Made by a program: the position numbers and the translations under genes
Shown here: positions 21,797 through 31,803 of the stretch, one piece after another
Numbering within the stretch: position 1 is the first letter of the stretch
Layout: every line of letters begins with the position of its first letter
Assembly: GCA_026125795.1 (NCBI GenBank)
Contig: JAHCKM010000004.1
Coordinates: forward strand, 496,001 to 560,000
Direction of reading: 5' to 3'
From: Burkholderiaceae bacterium
Lineage (GTDB): Bacteria; Pseudomonadota; Gammaproteobacteria; Burkholderiales; Burkholderiaceae_C
Length of the DNA: 64,000 nucleotides
Notes under the pieces: model-generated
Databases searched by the model: none
Told to the model about the DNA's origin: nothing
Seen by the model: the letters and a program-made list of their open reading frames with translations, nothing else

Positions 21797-23662
21797 ATGA
21801 ACAGCCCTCGCCTGGAAGGTGTGCGCTTGAATGCGCCTGCCTACGTCAAACACCAACGGTTGCTCGACTGGGTGGCGCGCATGGCCGCGCTGACGCAGGC
21901 CCAAGACGTCTACTGGTGCGACGGCTCGCAGGGCGAGTACGACCGGCTGTGCCAGCAGTTGGTCGAAGCCGGCACCTTCAAGCGGCTCAACCCGGCCTTG
22001 CGCCCCAACAGCTATCTGGCACTGTCCGATCCGAGCGACGTGGCGCGCGTCGAGGACCGCACGTTCATCTGCAGCGCGCGCAAGGACGACGCCGGCCCCA
22101 CCAACAACTGGGTCGACCCCAAGGAGATGCGCGCCCTGCTGGAAACCGGCGACAACGCGCTTTTCAGGGGCTGCATGCGCGGCCGCACGATGTACGTGGT
22201 GCCGTTCTCGATGGGGCCGCTCGGCTCGCACATCTCGCACATCGGGGTGGAGTTGACCGACTCGGCCTACGTCGCCGTCAGCATGCGCATCATGACGCGC
22301 ATGGGCCGCCAGGTGTTCGAGGTACTGGGCGCCGATGGCGATTTCGTGCCGTGCATGCACACCGTGGGAGCGCCGTTGGCGGCGGGGCAGAAGGACGTGG
22401 CCTGGCCGTGCAACAAGACCAAGTACATCGTGCACTACCCCGAGACGCGCGAGATCTGGAGCTACGGCTCGGGCTACGGCGGCAACGCGCTGCTGGGTAA
22501 GAAGTGCTTCGCGCTGCGCATCGCTTCCAAGATGGGCCATGAGCAGGGTTGGCTCGCCGAGCACATGCTGATCCTCGGCGTCACCTCGCCGGCCGGTAAG
22601 AAATACCATGTGGCGGCGGCTTTCCCCAGCGCTTGCGGCAAAACCAACTTCTCGATGCTGGTGCCGCCCAAGGTCTTCGACGGCTGGAAGGTCACCACGA
22701 TCGGTGACGACATCGCCTGGATCAAGCCGGGAAAGGACGGCCGGTTGCATGCCATCAATCCGGAATCCGGCTATTTCGGCGTGGCGCCGGGCACCAACTA
22801 CAAGACCAATCCGAACTGCATGGATTCGCTCAAGCGCGATGTCATCTTCACCAACGTGGCGCTCACCGATGACGGCGACGTCTGGTGGGAGGGCATGACC
22901 GACGAGCCGCCCGCTCACCTGATCGATTGGAGGGGCTTGGACTGGACGCCCGCGATCGCCAAGGAAACCGGCGCCAAGGCCGCGCACCCGAATTCGCGCT
23001 TCACGATCGCCGCCACCAACAATCCGGTGCTGGATCCTGAGTGGGATTCGACCACCGGGTACCCGATCGACGCGTTCGTCTTCGGCGGGCGCCGCTCCAC
23101 CACCGTGCCGCTGGTGACCGAGGCGCGCAGTTGGGCCGAGGGTGTCTACATGGCGGCCACGATGGGCAGCGAGACCACGGCCGCAGCCGCCGGCGCGCAG
23201 GGCGTGGTGCGGCGCGACCCGTTCGCGATGCTGCCGTTCATGGGCTACCACATGGGCGACCATTTCGAGCACTGGCTTGCGATGGGCGCCAAGCTGCAGG
23301 CGGCGGGCGTGCCGCAGCCGCACATCTTCTGCGTCAACTGGTTCCGCAAAGGCGCCGACGGCAAGTTCGTCTGGCCGGGCTACGGCGAGAACATGCGCGT
23401 GCTCAAGTGGATGCTCGAGCGCATCGAGGGCCGTGCCAGCGGCGTGGAGCACCTGTTCGGCATCAGCCCGCGCTACGAAGACATCACCTGGGATGGACTC
23501 AGCTTCACGCGCGAGCAGTTTCATTCGGTGATGTCGATCGAGCGCGCCGACTGGCAGTTGGAACTCGAGCTGCACGGCGAGCTGTTCGACCAGCTCTCGG
23601 CGCGTCTGCCACAGCAGCTGCTCAGCACCAAGGCGCAGATCGAGCGCAAGCTTGCCGCGTAG
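21797..23662 (+). CDS. pckG: Phosphoenolpyruvate carboxykinase (GTP)
   Basis: A 621-residue GTP-type PEPCK converting oxaloacetate and GTP to PEP, GDP and CO2 in gluconeogenesis or anaplerosis. The P-loop is in [13 protein letters not shown] with the family's reactive Cys. The metal/substrate region is TIGDDIAWI and the guanine-binding region includes [25 protein letters not shown] 21797 is preferred over 21782 on alignment with family N-termini. A hairpin-rich leader precedes it; no strong ribosome site is visible. Confidence 0.97.
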   Translation: MNSPRLEGVRLNAPAYVKHQRLLDWVARMAALTQAQDVYWCDGSQGEYDRLCQQLVEAGTFKRLNPALRPNSYLALSDPSDVARVEDRTFICSARKDDAGPTNNWVDPKEMRALLETGDNALFRGCMRGRTMYVVPFSMGPLGSHISHIGVELTDSAYVAVSMRIMTRMGRQVFEVLGADGDFVPCMHTVGAPLAAGQKDVAWPCNKTKYIVHYPETREIWSYGSGYGGNALLGKKCFALRIASKMGHEQGWLAEHMLILGVTSPAGKKYHVAAAFPSACGKTNFSMLVPPKVFDGWKVTTIGDDIAWIKPGKDGRLHAINPESGYFGVAPGTNYKTNPNCMDSLKRDVIFTNVALTDDGDVWWEGMTDEPPAHLIDWRGLDWTPAIAKETGAKAAHPNSRFTIAATNNPVLDPEWDSTTGYPIDAFVFGGRRSTTVPLVTEARSWAEGVYMAATMGSETTAAAAGAQGVVRRDPFAMLPFMGYHMGDHFEHWLAMGAKLQAAGVPQPHIFCVNWFRKGADGKFVWPGYGENMRVLKWMLERIEGRASGVEHLFGISPRYEDITWDGLSFTREQFHSVMSIERADWQLELELHGELFDQLSARLPQQLLSTKAQIERKLAA

Positions 23663-23686
23663 TCGCGGTGACCGGGCGCTCGAACG

Positions 23687-24457
23687 ATGCGCTTGCAGCT
23701 GCTGTCGGACCTTCATCTCGAGACCGAAAACTTCGATGCCACGCCGGCGCCGGGAGCCGAGGCCCTGGTGCTGGCCGGCGACATCGATGCCACCTGGCTC
23801 GCTTTCGAGCGTTTTGCGCACTGGCCGGTGCCGGTGTTCCTCGTGGCCGGCAACCACGAGTTCGACGGCCGCGAGTGGAACGATGCGTGGCCCGCATTGC
23901 GCTCGCACGTTGCGCGCTTCGGCATCCGGCTGCTCGAGCGTGAAGCTTGTGGGCTGACCGGCCGCGACGGCCGCTGCGTGCGCGTGCTCGCCACCACGCG
24001 CTGGTCGGACTTCGATCTGTTCGGGCCGGCCCAGCGCGAGCGTGCGATGCGCTCGGCGGCCTACTTCATGCGCCTGATGAACTCAACACGCGATGGGCGG
24101 CCCTTTGACCCTGCTGCCATGCGCTCAGAGGCGCTGCTGTGCCGCCAGTGGCTGGCCGACGAACTGCAACGCCGGCACGGCTGCGATGCCACCGTGGTGG
24201 TCACCCACTTCGGCCCGAGCCTGCGCAGTGCCGATCCTCGTTATGGGCGCCAAGCCAGCACGGCGTCGTTCGTCAACGATGACGATGCGCTGGTCCCGCT
24301 CGCCGACGTGTGGCTGCACGGACATCTGCATTGTTGCCATGACTATCGGATGCAGCGGCCAGGCGGTGGCAGCACGCGCGTCGTGTGCAATGCGCTCGGG
24401 CTGCAGAGCAAGGGCGAGGGTGCCCGCTTCGATCCGTGGTGCGTGGTCGATGTCTAG
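23687..24457 (+). CDS. Calcineurin-like metallophosphoesterase
   Basis: A 256-residue cytoplasmic protein. Metal-binding motifs are in order: SDLHLE (D-x-H), LAGDID (GD), AGNHEFDG (GNH), VVTHFGPS (H) and WLHGHLH (GHxH). This is the standard metallophosphatase set. Substrate unknown. It follows pckG by 24 bp on the same strand, so it may share its transcript. Confidence 0.88.
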   Translation: MRLQLLSDLHLETENFDATPAPGAEALVLAGDIDATWLAFERFAHWPVPVFLVAGNHEFDGREWNDAWPALRSHVARFGIRLLEREACGLTGRDGRCVRVLATTRWSDFDLFGPAQRERAMRSAAYFMRLMNSTRDGRPFDPAAMRSEALLCRQWLADELQRRHGCDATVVVTHFGPSLRSADPRYGRQASTASFVNDDDALVPLADVWLHGHLHCCHDYRMQRPGGGSTRVVCNALGLQSKGEGARFDPWCVVDV

Positions 24458-24493
24458 CGCGCTGCTCGTCGCGCTGCGGCGTGCCGCCGGTGT

Positions 24494-24700
24494 TCAGGCC
24501 GGCTTGTGACGCTCCACCCAGCGGCGGATCCAGGCGAGCGGGTCGTCCAGGTCGTCCGTCGTCGCGCCGGTCTTGGGGGCTTCGATCGACATCTCCATGC
24601 CGTACGCGGTGCCCAGGTCCGAGGGGTCTTGGGCGGGGCCTGCGCCGCTGTGCGGCTGCCCCGATTGTGTGGGGACGGGGCGATCGCTGGCGTTGGACAT
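24494..24700 (-). CDS. Small conserved-looking hypothetical protein
   Basis: A 68-residue hydrophilic protein, rich in Ser, Pro and Asp in the first half and ending in DDPLAWIRRWVERHKPA, a probable amphipathic helix. No domain recognised. It lies tail-to-tail with the phosphoesterase gene, 36 bp apart. Coding is supported by third-position GC and a GGAGG-like sequence in front of the ATG, but this is a modest call. Confidence 0.45.
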   Translation of the reverse strand: MSNASDRPVPTQSGQPHSGAGPAQDPSDLGTAYGMEMSIEAPKTGATTDDLDDPLAWIRRWVERHKPA

Positions 24701-24926
24701 GGGGCCTCCCGCGGCATGCCGAGGCAGTGTGCGCGCCGGTGCGATGCACCAGTAAGGAGAAAAACCACGGAAGCGCCGACCAGATCGATGCGGCCAAACC
24801 CGCCGACGGCGCGCGCGCAAGTCGCGTGGTGCGGCGTGTCCCCGAACCGACAGATTGCGGGTTAGGGATGGGCGAACCCGCAGTGCCTCTCCTAGAGTCC
24901 GTCGCAACGCTGTCACGCGAGATTTC

Positions 24927-25056
24927 GAGCCGGTGGTTCTGTGTGGACGAACCGGCGCGGGTGCGGTGCCCCAACGGGTGGGGCGCCGGCTGCAAAGGTC
25001 CCAACGACGTCCTCCCTGAGGACTTTCAGCCCACGCCTCGTGCGTGGGCTTTTTCT
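24927..25056 (+). ncRNA. Multi-hairpin RNA element with intrinsic terminator upstream of mmsA
   Basis: In a 450-bp gene-free gap, four stems follow each other. Stem 1 is GCCGGT/ACCGGC (24929-24956). Stem 2 is GGTGCCCC/GGGGCGCC (24965-24987) with loop AACGGGT. Stem 3 is GTCCTC/GAGGAC (25009-25023), whose arm and loop contain CCTCC. Stem 4 is a terminator, AGCCCACGC/GCGTGGGCT, plus TTTTCTT (25028-25056). GGCTG..AAAG..TCC (24988-25001) can pair with GGACTTTCAGCC (25020-25031), which would undo stems 3 and 4. CCCAACG occurs twice. This fits a cis-acting terminator switch for mmsA (start 95 nt on) or a separate small RNA. No known riboswitch class was recognised. Confidence 0.55.
25028..25056 (+). 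terminator. Intrinsic terminator before mmsA
   Basis: A 9-bp GC-rich stem, AGCCCACGC/GCGTGGGCT with a 5-nt loop, is followed directly by TTTTCTT. No annotated + strand gene reads into it from closer than 570 bp, so it must end a transcript that begins in the gap. Confidence 0.85.
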
Positions 25057-25150
25057 TGCCCGGGCCGCGCGGCGCGATACCTGCGCGGGCCGGCGTAGCA
25101 TTGCACTCCGGTCCGCACCCTGAGCGCGGGCAACTCACAGGAATCGAACC

Positions 25151-26671
25151 ATGGGCGCACCCGAACCCTTTACCGCCACCGCCGACGTCGGCCACTACAT
25201 CGCGGGGGAGTTCACACCCGGCGCCGGCACGCGCCGTCAGCCGGTTTTTAATCCGGCCACCGGTTCGGTGGCGCGCCAGGTGCTGTTGGCCAGCGAGGCC
25301 GACGTCGCCGCGGCCGTCGCGGCGGCGACGAAGGCGTTTCCGACCTGGGCTGACTTCGCGCCGATCCGGCGCGCGCGCGTGCTGCAGAAGTTCCTCGATC
25401 TGCTGAACCAACACCGCGACACCATCGCCGCGATGATCACCGGCGAGCACGGCAAGGTGTTCACCGACGCACAAGGCGAAGTCACGCGCGGCATCGAGAT
25501 CCTCGAGTTCGCCTGCGGCGTGCCGCAACTGCTCAAGGGCGACTACACCGAGCAGGTGTCCACCGGCATCGACAACTGGACGATGCGCCAGCCGCTCGGC
25601 GTGGTGGCCGGCATCACGCCGTTCAACTTTCCGTGCATGGTGCCGTGCTGGATGTTCCCGCTGGCACTGGCCTGCGGCAACGCGTTCATCCTGAAGCCGA
25701 GCGAGCGCGACCCCAGTGCGAGCCTGTTCATGGCCGAGCTGCTCAAGCAGGCTGGCCTGCCCGACGGCGTGTTCAACGTGGTGCAAGGCGACAAGGTGGC
25801 GGTCGACGCGCTGCTGGCGCATACCGACGTCAAGGCGCTGAGCTTCGTCGGCTCGACGCCGATCGCGCAGTACATCTATGAAACCGGCGCCCGCAACGGC
25901 AAGCGGGTGCAGGCGCTGGGTGGCGCCAAGAACCACATGGTGGTGATGCCCGATGCCGACCTCGATCAGGCGGTGGACGCGCTGATCGGCAGCGCCTACG
26001 GCTCGGCCGGCGAACGCTGCATGGCGATCAGCGTGGCGGTCCTGGTGGGCGATGTTGGCGACAAGATCATGCCCAAGCTCGCCGAGCGGGCGAAGACGCT
26101 GAAGATCAAGAACGGTATGGCGCTCGACGCCGAGCTCGGCCCCGTGATCACCCAGCAGGCCAAGGACCGCATCGAAGGCTACATCGAGCAGGGCGTGAAG
26201 GAGGGCGCGAAGCTGGTCGTCGACGGCCGTGGCACGGCGATCGCCGGCCACGAGGGCGGCTTCTTCACTGGCGGCACGCTGTTCGACCACGTGACGCCCT
26301 CGATGCGCATCTACAAGGAAGAGATCTTCGGTCCGGTGCTGTCTTGCGTGCGCGCGCACGACTTCGCCGAGGCGCTGCAGCTGGTCAACGACCACGAGTT
26401 CGGCAACGGCGTGGCCTGCTTCACGCGCGACGGCAACGTGGCGCGCGAGTTCGCGCGCCGCGTGCAGGTGGGCATGGTGGGCATCAACGTGCCGATCCCG
26501 GTGCCGATGGCCTGGCACGGATTCGGCGGCTGGAAGAAGAGCCTGTTCGGCGACATGCATGCCTACGGCGAAGAGGGCGTGCGCTTCTACACCAAACAAA
26601 AGAGCGTCATGCAGCGCTGGCCCGAGAGCACACCGAAAGGTGCCGAGTTCACGATGCCGGTCTCCAAGTGA
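25151..26671 (+). CDS. mmsA: Methylmalonate-semialdehyde dehydrogenase (CoA-acylating)
   Basis: A 506-residue aldehyde dehydrogenase family enzyme that converts methylmalonate or malonate semialdehyde to propionyl- or acetyl-CoA (valine, inositol and beta-alanine breakdown). Catalytic Cys is in [14 protein letters not shown], cofactor loop in [18 protein letters not shown], and the C-terminal [12 protein letters not shown] is MmsA-typical. AGGAATCG precedes ATG 25151. The downstream DUF3237 gene overlaps its stop (GTGA). mmsB and other valine genes are absent here. Confidence 0.95.
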   Translation: MGAPEPFTATADVGHYIAGEFTPGAGTRRQPVFNPATGSVARQVLLASEADVAAAVAAATKAFPTWADFAPIRRARVLQKFLDLLNQHRDTIAAMITGEHGKVFTDAQGEVTRGIEILEFACGVPQLLKGDYTEQVSTGIDNWTMRQPLGVVAGITPFNFPCMVPCWMFPLALACGNAFILKPSERDPSASLFMAELLKQAGLPDGVFNVVQGDKVAVDALLAHTDVKALSFVGSTPIAQYIYETGARNGKRVQALGGAKNHMVVMPDADLDQAVDALIGSAYGSAGERCMAISVAVLVGDVGDKIMPKLAERAKTLKIKNGMALDAELGPVITQQAKDRIEGYIEQGVKEGAKLVVDGRGTAIAGHEGGFFTGGTLFDHVTPSMRIYKEEIFGPVLSCVRAHDFAEALQLVNDHEFGNGVACFTRDGNVAREFARRVQVGMVGINVPIPVPMAWHGFGGWKKSLFGDMHAYGEEGVRFYTKQKSVMQRWPESTPKGAEFTMPVSK

Positions 26672-27141
26672 GCGGCACGTTCCCGGCGCCGCCGGCGCTG
26701 GTGCCGCTGACGCAGATCCGCTGCGAGGTGGGCCAGCTGGTCAGCCTTGGCCAGGCCAAGCACGGCGAGCGGCGCTACGTGCCGCTGCTCGGCGGCACGG
26801 TGCAAGGCCCAGAGCTCAACGGCCGCATCGTCGAGGGCGGCGTCGACTGGCAGGTCAACCGCGCCGACGGTGTGCTCGACATCGCCGCCCACTACGTGAT
26901 CTGCGCCGACGACGGTACGTTGATCGAGGTGCAGAGCGACGGCATGCGCCACGGGGCCCCCGAGGTGATGGCACGGCTCGCGCGCGGCGAGGCGGTGGCC
27001 GCGCACGAGTACTTCTTTCGCACGCTGATCCGCTTCACCACTGGCGCGCCGCAATGGCTGCACCTCAACAAGGTGATGGCGCTCGCGGTCGGGCAACGCC
27101 AGGCGAACCGGGTGCTGCTCGACGTCTACCGCATCACATGA
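26668..27141 (+). CDS. DUF3237 family protein
   Basis: A 157-residue protein started by GTG 26668, which overlaps the mmsA stop codon (GTGA), so it is translationally coupled to mms[36 protein letters not shown], and [15 protein letters not shown] match the beta-barrel DUF3237 family; function unknown. The coupling suggests a role with semialdehyde or acyl-CoA metabolism (inference). Confidence 0.8.
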   Translation: MSGTFPAPPALVPLTQIRCEVGQLVSLGQAKHGERRYVPLLGGTVQGPELNGRIVEGGVDWQVNRADGVLDIAAHYVICADDGTLIEVQSDGMRHGAPEVMARLARGEAVAAHEYFFRTLIRFTTGAPQWLHLNKVMALAVGQRQANRVLLDVYRIT

Positions 27142-27186
27142 TGACCGCCAGCGGCGCGTCGGCGCCGTGGATCCGCGATCGGATCA

Positions 27187-27783
27187 TCACCTCACACGGT
27201 TATGGCCACGCCGGACCAGTGCCAAGGCCACGAGCGCAGCAATCGACAGGCCGAGCGTCGAAGGCTCGGGCACTCGGCCGGGTGCCGCGGCAGTCCACAC
27301 GGCGATGGTCACGTCGATGTTGGGGGTCGTGTCGAAAGCGCTGCCGATCAAGCCAACGGTGGTGAGGTCGTCGGCATCGGCAGGCCGATTGTTGAAAGTC
27401 ACCGCGTTGTCCGCCAGAGTCGACCCGGCGCCGAAGATGGTCGTGATCAGACATTGCCGCGTCGACGAGCAGCCGCGCGTCAGCTCCGGGGCCGCGTCGT
27501 ACACGCCGACGAAGACCTGGTCCATCAGTGCCTGCCCCGCAGCCACTGCATCGAGCAACGTACTGAAGGTGAACTGCGTGCAGCCTGCCTGCAGCGAGTT
27601 GCAGCTGCCATCCTGAAAGCTCACGTCATACAGGGTGCCGTTGACCAGTGCACCACCGGCGCCTGTGAGCAGGCCGTTTTCGATGCGCAGCAGCACGTCT
27701 GCTTGCACTGGCGCCGAGGCAGCGAGCAGGCTCGCGCCGAGAATGCCGGCGGCCCGCAGCCGGCGAAAGGATTGCCACTTCAT
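27187..27783 (-). CDS. PEP-CTERM sorting domain protein
   Basis: A 198-residue exported protein. ATG 27783 (MKWQSFRRLRAAGIL) has GGAGGAG just upstream and begins a signal peptide ending APVQA. The C-terminus is a PEP-CTERM tripartite signal: VPEPST, a hydrophobic helix (LGLSIAALVALALV) and a basic tail (RRGHNRVR). Exosortase would cleave and anchor it at the surface. Four cysteines (CNSLQAGC, CSSTRQC) suggest disulfides. No exosortase or EPS genes are nearby. Confidence 0.85.
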   Translation of the reverse strand: MKWQSFRRLRAAGILGASLLAASAPVQADVLLRIENGLLTGAGGALVNGTLYDVSFQDGSCNSLQAGCTQFTFSTLLDAVAAGQALMDQVFVGVYDAAPELTRGCSSTRQCLITTIFGAGSTLADNAVTFNNRPADADDLTTVGLIGSAFDTTPNIDVTIAVWTAAAPGRVPEPSTLGLSIAALVALALVRRGHNRVR

Positions 27784-28034
27784 ACCCGGCTCCTCCCAGG
27801 TTGGCCTGCAAAGCGAAGCTCGCGCCGCCTCGTGGCCCGACAACCCCCCGCCACCTGCAGAGTACGCCCGCGCATGGTGGTGGCCAAGGGCGGAGATGCA
27901 TGCGCCCCCCGATTCGCGGGGGCAGTCAAAGCTTAGTCGGAGCCGCGTCCACCGATAGGCAGGCGAGCGTCCCCGGCGATTGCACGCGCATCACCAAACC
28001 GGAGCCGACGTGGCCACCATCCGCGGCCGCGTCG

Positions 28035-29957
28035 TCAGGTCCCGATCACGCCGCCATCGCGCTTGCGGATCACCACCGTCGCAGAGCGCGGCCGGCCGCC
28101 CGGCTTGTAGTCGGGCCAGCGCGAGTACTTGCCCGGGTCGGCGGGGTCGCTGCGGTCGCTTGGCGTCTCGCCGGGGTGCTGCACGTTGATGAACATCGTG
28201 GTCATGTCGGGTGTCAGCGTCGCGCCCGTGATCTCGCAGTTGATCGGCCCGGTGAGAAAGCGCCGGATCTCGCCGGTGGTGCGGTCGCACGCCAGCATCT
28301 GGTTGTTGCCGATGTTCTTGAACTCGCCTTTGTACATCTGGGTGGCATGCGCATCGGTCTGGATCCACAACACGCCGCGCGCGTCGAGCACCAGGCCATC
28401 GGGGCAGCCGAAGATGTCGCCTTTGACGTTGCCCTTGGCCTCGGCGCGTTCGTTGGCCGGGTCGCCGGCCAGCACGAGGTGGCTCCACTTGAAGCTGGTG
28501 CCGTCGAAGTCGCCATCTTCCTTCCAGCTGATCACACCACCCATCGAGTTGTTGGCACGCGGATTGGCCGCGTCGACGCCGGGCATGTTGGGCCGGCCGC
28601 GGCTGGAGTTGTTGGTCAGCGTGCAGTAGACCTCGCCGGCTTTCTGGTCGATCGCCAGCCACTCGGGCCGGTCCATCTTGGTGCCGCCCAGCGCATCGCT
28701 GGCCTGGCGCGCCTTGATCACCACCTCGCCCTGGTCGGCAAAGCCGTTGGCCGCGGTGAGCGGGCCTTGGCCATGCACCATCGGCAGCCACCGTCCGCTG
28801 CCGTCGGCATCGAAACGGCCGACGTACAGCGTGCCGTGGTCGAGCAGCTCGCGGTTGGCCTGTGCCTTTGTGACGTTCCCGCCGCCGGGCGCGATCTTGT
28901 CCCTGCTGACGAACTTGTAGATGTATTCGAAGCGTGCATCCTCGCCGGAGTACACGACTGCGCGTCCGTCCTTGGTGATCGCAATCCACGCGCCCTCGTG
29001 CGCCGCGCGGCCGAGCGCCGTGCGCTTGATCGGCGTGGAAGACGGATCCATCGGATCGATCTCCACCACCCAGCCGAAGCGGTTGGGCTCGTTGCCGTGT
29101 TTGGTCGCGTCGAAGCGTTCGTCGGTGGTGTACCAGGGGTAGAACGGTTCCTTGCGCAGCCCCCAGCGGCGCTGGTGTGCGTCGAGGTTGTCGCCGGCAC
29201 GGAAGTAGAACGCGAAGTTCTCTTCGCCCGACAGGTACGTGCCCCAGGGCGTCTGCCCGCTGGCGCAGTTGTTGAGTGTGCCGAGCGCGAGGCGGCCCGC
29301 CGGATCGGCGGCGGTCTTCATCATCGAGTGCCCTGCGGCGGGGCCGCCGATCGCAAACGGGGTCGCGGCGGTGAAACGACGCGCATAGCGCGACGGGCGC
29401 ACCATCTGCCAACGCCCGCCGTCGTCGATCTGCACCTCGATCACCGACACGCCGTGCGCGTTCTGCGACTTCATCGTCTTCTCGGATGACCAGGTCTTCA
29501 TGCCGTCGGGATGCAACAGCCCGTCGTCGGTGTACTCGTGGTTCATCACCAGCAGCCCGCGCTTGCTGCCATCGAGCGGGTAGTAATGCAGGCCGTCGTG
29601 GTGCATGCCCATCTGCACCGCCTGGTCGGCGGCCGAGTTGGACGCGTCGTGTCTCCAGTCGGGGATGTTGCCGGCCACACCGATCGGCTCGCCCCAGGGC
29701 GCGAACGCCCGTGCCACGTACCCCTCGGGCACGCGCAGGGCGTCGCCGGCATCGGTGCTGATGGCCTTGAAGCCGAGCAGGGGTCCGCTCGTCGCGGGCG
29801 TGGTGGCGCAGGCAGCCAGCCATGGCGCCATCACGCCCGACACCAGCGCACCGACCCCGCCTTGCAGCACCACCCGGCGCCGGGGGTCGCTGACATCGTG
29901 GATGCTCGGATTGCTCGATGGGTTGCTGTTCTCCATCGTGTCGAAGTCCTTGGCCAT
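28035..29957 (-). CDS. PhoX-family alkaline phosphatase
   Basis: A 640-residue protein resembling PhoX, a calcium/iron-dependent periplasmic phosphatase. The Tat signal contains PRRRVVLQGGVGALVSG, and Cys in WLAACAT may allow lipidation. Family features include VMNHEYTDDG, GHSMMKTA, YLSGEENF, HEGAWIAI and FGCPDGLVLDARGVLWIQTD. It follows an ABC permease gene by 28 bp on the same strand, so it is probably co-transcribed with an SsuABC-type transporter. Many DUF839/PhoX proteins have untested substrates. Confidence 0.88.
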   Translation of the reverse strand: MAKDFDTMENSNPSSNPSIHDVSDPRRRVVLQGGVGALVSGVMAPWLAACATTPATSGPLLGFKAISTDAGDALRVPEGYVARAFAPWGEPIGVAGNIPDWRHDASNSAADQAVQMGMHHDGLHYYPLDGSKRGLLVMNHEYTDDGLLHPDGMKTWSSEKTMKSQNAHGVSVIEVQIDDGGRWQMVRPSRYARRFTAATPFAIGGPAAGHSMMKTAADPAGRLALGTLNNCASGQTPWGTYLSGEENFAFYFRAGDNLDAHQRRWGLRKEPFYPWYTTDERFDATKHGNEPNRFGWVVEIDPMDPSSTPIKRTALGRAAHEGAWIAITKDGRAVVYSGEDARFEYIYKFVSRDKIAPGGGNVTKAQANRELLDHGTLYVGRFDADGSGRWLPMVHGQGPLTAANGFADQGEVVIKARQASDALGGTKMDRPEWLAIDQKAGEVYCTLTNNSSRGRPNMPGVDAANPRANNSMGGVISWKEDGDFDGTSFKWSHLVLAGDPANERAEAKGNVKGDIFGCPDGLVLDARGVLWIQTDAHATQMYKGEFKNIGNNQMLACDRTTGEIRRFLTGPINCEITGATLTPDMTTMFINVQHPGETPSDRSDPADPGKYSRWPDYKPGGRPRSATVVIRKRDGGVIGT

Positions 29958-29985
29958 CGTCGTCTCCTCGTTGTGAGTCTTGCTT

Positions 29986-30819
29986 CTACAGCCGTTCGGT
30001 CTCTGCCGCGCGCGGCTGCCACTTCATCAGCCGCTTCTCGATGCGGCCGACCGCGGCATCGAGCAGCAGCGCGAACGCCGTGAGCACCAGTATGCCGGCC
30101 ATCACGGTGTTGATGTCGAACGTGCCCTCGGCCTGCAGGATCAGATAGCCCACGCCCTTGGCGCTGCCCAGGTACTCGCCGACCACCGCGCCGACGAAGG
30201 CCAGGCCCACGCTGGTGTGCAGCGAGCTGAACACCCAGCTCGTGGCGCTCGGCAGGTAGACGTGGCGCAGCAGCTGGCGGCCGTCGGCGCCCAGCATGCG
30301 CGCGTTGGCCAGGATCACCGGGCTGACCTCGCGCACGCCCTGGTAGACGTTGAAGAACACGATGAAGAACACCAGCGTGATGCCGAGCGCCACCTTGCTC
30401 GCCACGCCCAGGCCGAACCACACCGCGAAGATCGGCGCCAGGATTACGCGCGGCATCGAGTTGAGCGCCTTGATGTACGGATCGAGTATTGCGGCGGCCA
30501 CCGGCGACAGCGCGAGCCACAGGCCGAAACCCAGGCCGAGCGCGGTACCCAGGCCGAACGCCAGCACCGTCTCGAGCAGCGTGATTGCCAGATGGCCATA
30601 GATGTCGCGCGTGACGAAGAACCAGTTGACGACGCGCGACGCGATCTTCAGCGGCTCGCCGAAGAAGAACGCCGCCTGCGTGTCGTCATCGAACACGAAC
30701 GGCGGCACCAGACCCGGGGTGGTCAGCACGTGCCACAGCATGAACACCGCGACCAGCACGCCCACCTGCCACAGGCGCAGGTTGGCGGCCTGCGGCTTTA
30801 TGCGGTTCCAGATCGTCAT
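29986..30819 (-). CDS. ABC transporter permease (SsuC/TauC type)
   Basis: A 277-residue membrane permease with six predicted helices. The coupling motif region EVSPVILANARMLGADGRQLLRHVYLPSA is the BPD_transp_1 EAA loop. Type II family members carry sulfonates, nitrate, thiamine precursors or phthalate. The ATG overlaps the stop of the upstream ATPase gene by 4 bp. Confidence 0.9.
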   Translation of the reverse strand: MTIWNRIKPQAANLRLWQVGVLVAVFMLWHVLTTPGLVPPFVFDDDTQAAFFFGEPLKIASRVVNWFFVTRDIYGHLAITLLETVLAFGLGTALGLGFGLWLALSPVAAAILDPYIKALNSMPRVILAPIFAVWFGLGVASKVALGITLVFFIVFFNVYQGVREVSPVILANARMLGADGRQLLRHVYLPSATSWVFSSLHTSVGLAFVGAVVGEYLGSAKGVGYLILQAEGTFDINTVMAGILVLTAFALLLDAAVGRIEKRLMKWQPRAAETERL

Positions 30820-31706
30820 GGCGTCTTGCGCAACTGCTGCTGGTAGCCGCGCAGCACCTCGTCACGCAGCACGTCCCAGATGGCTCGGTGCAGCTCGATG
30901 AATCGCGGCGCGGTGCGTACCTCTGCCACATCGCGCGGGCGCGCAAGGTCGATCGCGAACTCCCCGATTGGGCGCGATGCCGGACCGGCGCTCATCACCA
31001 CGACACGGTCGCTCATGGCGATCGCCTCGTCGAGGTCGTGCGTGATGAACAGCACCGCCTTTCGCCCCTTGCCCCCCGGCGGCCGCGCCGCCGCCGCGCC
31101 GACCGGGGCGCCCGCCGAGCCAGTGGCGATCCGTCGCTCGTCGCCGGCCCACAGTGCCAGCACTTCGTTTTCCATCAGCTGCCGAGTCTGCACGTCGAGC
31201 GCCGAGAACGGCTCGTCCATCAGGATCAGGTCGGGGTCGAGCGCGAGGGTCTGCGCCAGCGACGTGCGCTTGCGCATGCCGCCCGACAACTGATGGGGGT
31301 AGCGGTCGCCGAAGCCGGCCAGGCCCACGCGCTGCAGCCAGCCCTCGGCCTGCTCGCGCGCCGCCTGGAGCGGCGTGCCGCGAAACTGCAGCCCTGCCAT
31401 CACGTTGGCCAGCGCCGTGCGCCACGGCATCAAGCTCTCGGTCTGGAACATGTAGCCCGCGCGCCGGTTGATGCCGGCCAGCGGCTCGCCGAACACGCGC
31501 ACCTGACCCGCGCTGGGCTCCAGCAGGCCTGCGGCCACGTTGAGCAAGGTGCTCTTGCCGCACCCGGTGGGCCCGACCACCGACACGAACTCGCCATCGC
31601 CCACCGCCAGGCTGACCTCCTGCACCGCGGTGTAGCGCTGCGCCGGGTCGTCGCGACTGGTGAACGTGCACGCGACGCCGGTCAGTTCGAGGGCAACAGC
31701 GGTCAA
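30816..31706 (-). CDS. ABC transporter ATPase (SsuB/TauB type)
   Basis: A 296-residue ATPase. Walker A is GPTGCGKST, signature LSGGMRKR and Walker [12 protein letters not shown]; the H-loop His is in [11 protein letters not shown] low-complexity insertion of about 25 residues ([19 protein letters not shown]) lies between Walker B and the H-loop, a place where relatives run straight on. Middle gene of the binding protein-ATPase-permease-PhoX unit. Confidence 0.9.
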   Translation of the reverse strand: MTAVALELTGVACTFTSRDDPAQRYTAVQEVSLAVGDGEFVSVVGPTGCGKSTLLNVAAGLLEPSAGQVRVFGEPLAGINRRAGYMFQTESLMPWRTALANVMAGLQFRGTPLQAAREQAEGWLQRVGLAGFGDRYPHQLSGGMRKRTSLAQTLALDPDLILMDEPFSALDVQTRQLMENEVLALWAGDERRIATGSAGAPVGAAAARPPGGKGRKAVLFITHDLDEAIAMSDRVVVMSAGPASRPIGEFAIDLARPRDVAEVRTAPRFIELHRAIWDVLRDEVLRGYQQQLRKTP

Positions 31707-31803
31707 GGAGTCCTTTCTTGCCTATGGACCCACGGCCGGGCCTGCATCCCCGGCCGGTTCGGCGGGCGCGCGGCAGTCCGCAGGGACTGCCACACGTCCA
31801 GCC

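Noticed and set aside
27900-27930. GCCCCCCGATTCGCGGGGGC hairpin as a terminator
   Set aside because: The stem is good but no T-run follows on either strand, and it lies between the PEP-CTERM gene's 5' end and the phoX 3' end where its role cannot be assigned.
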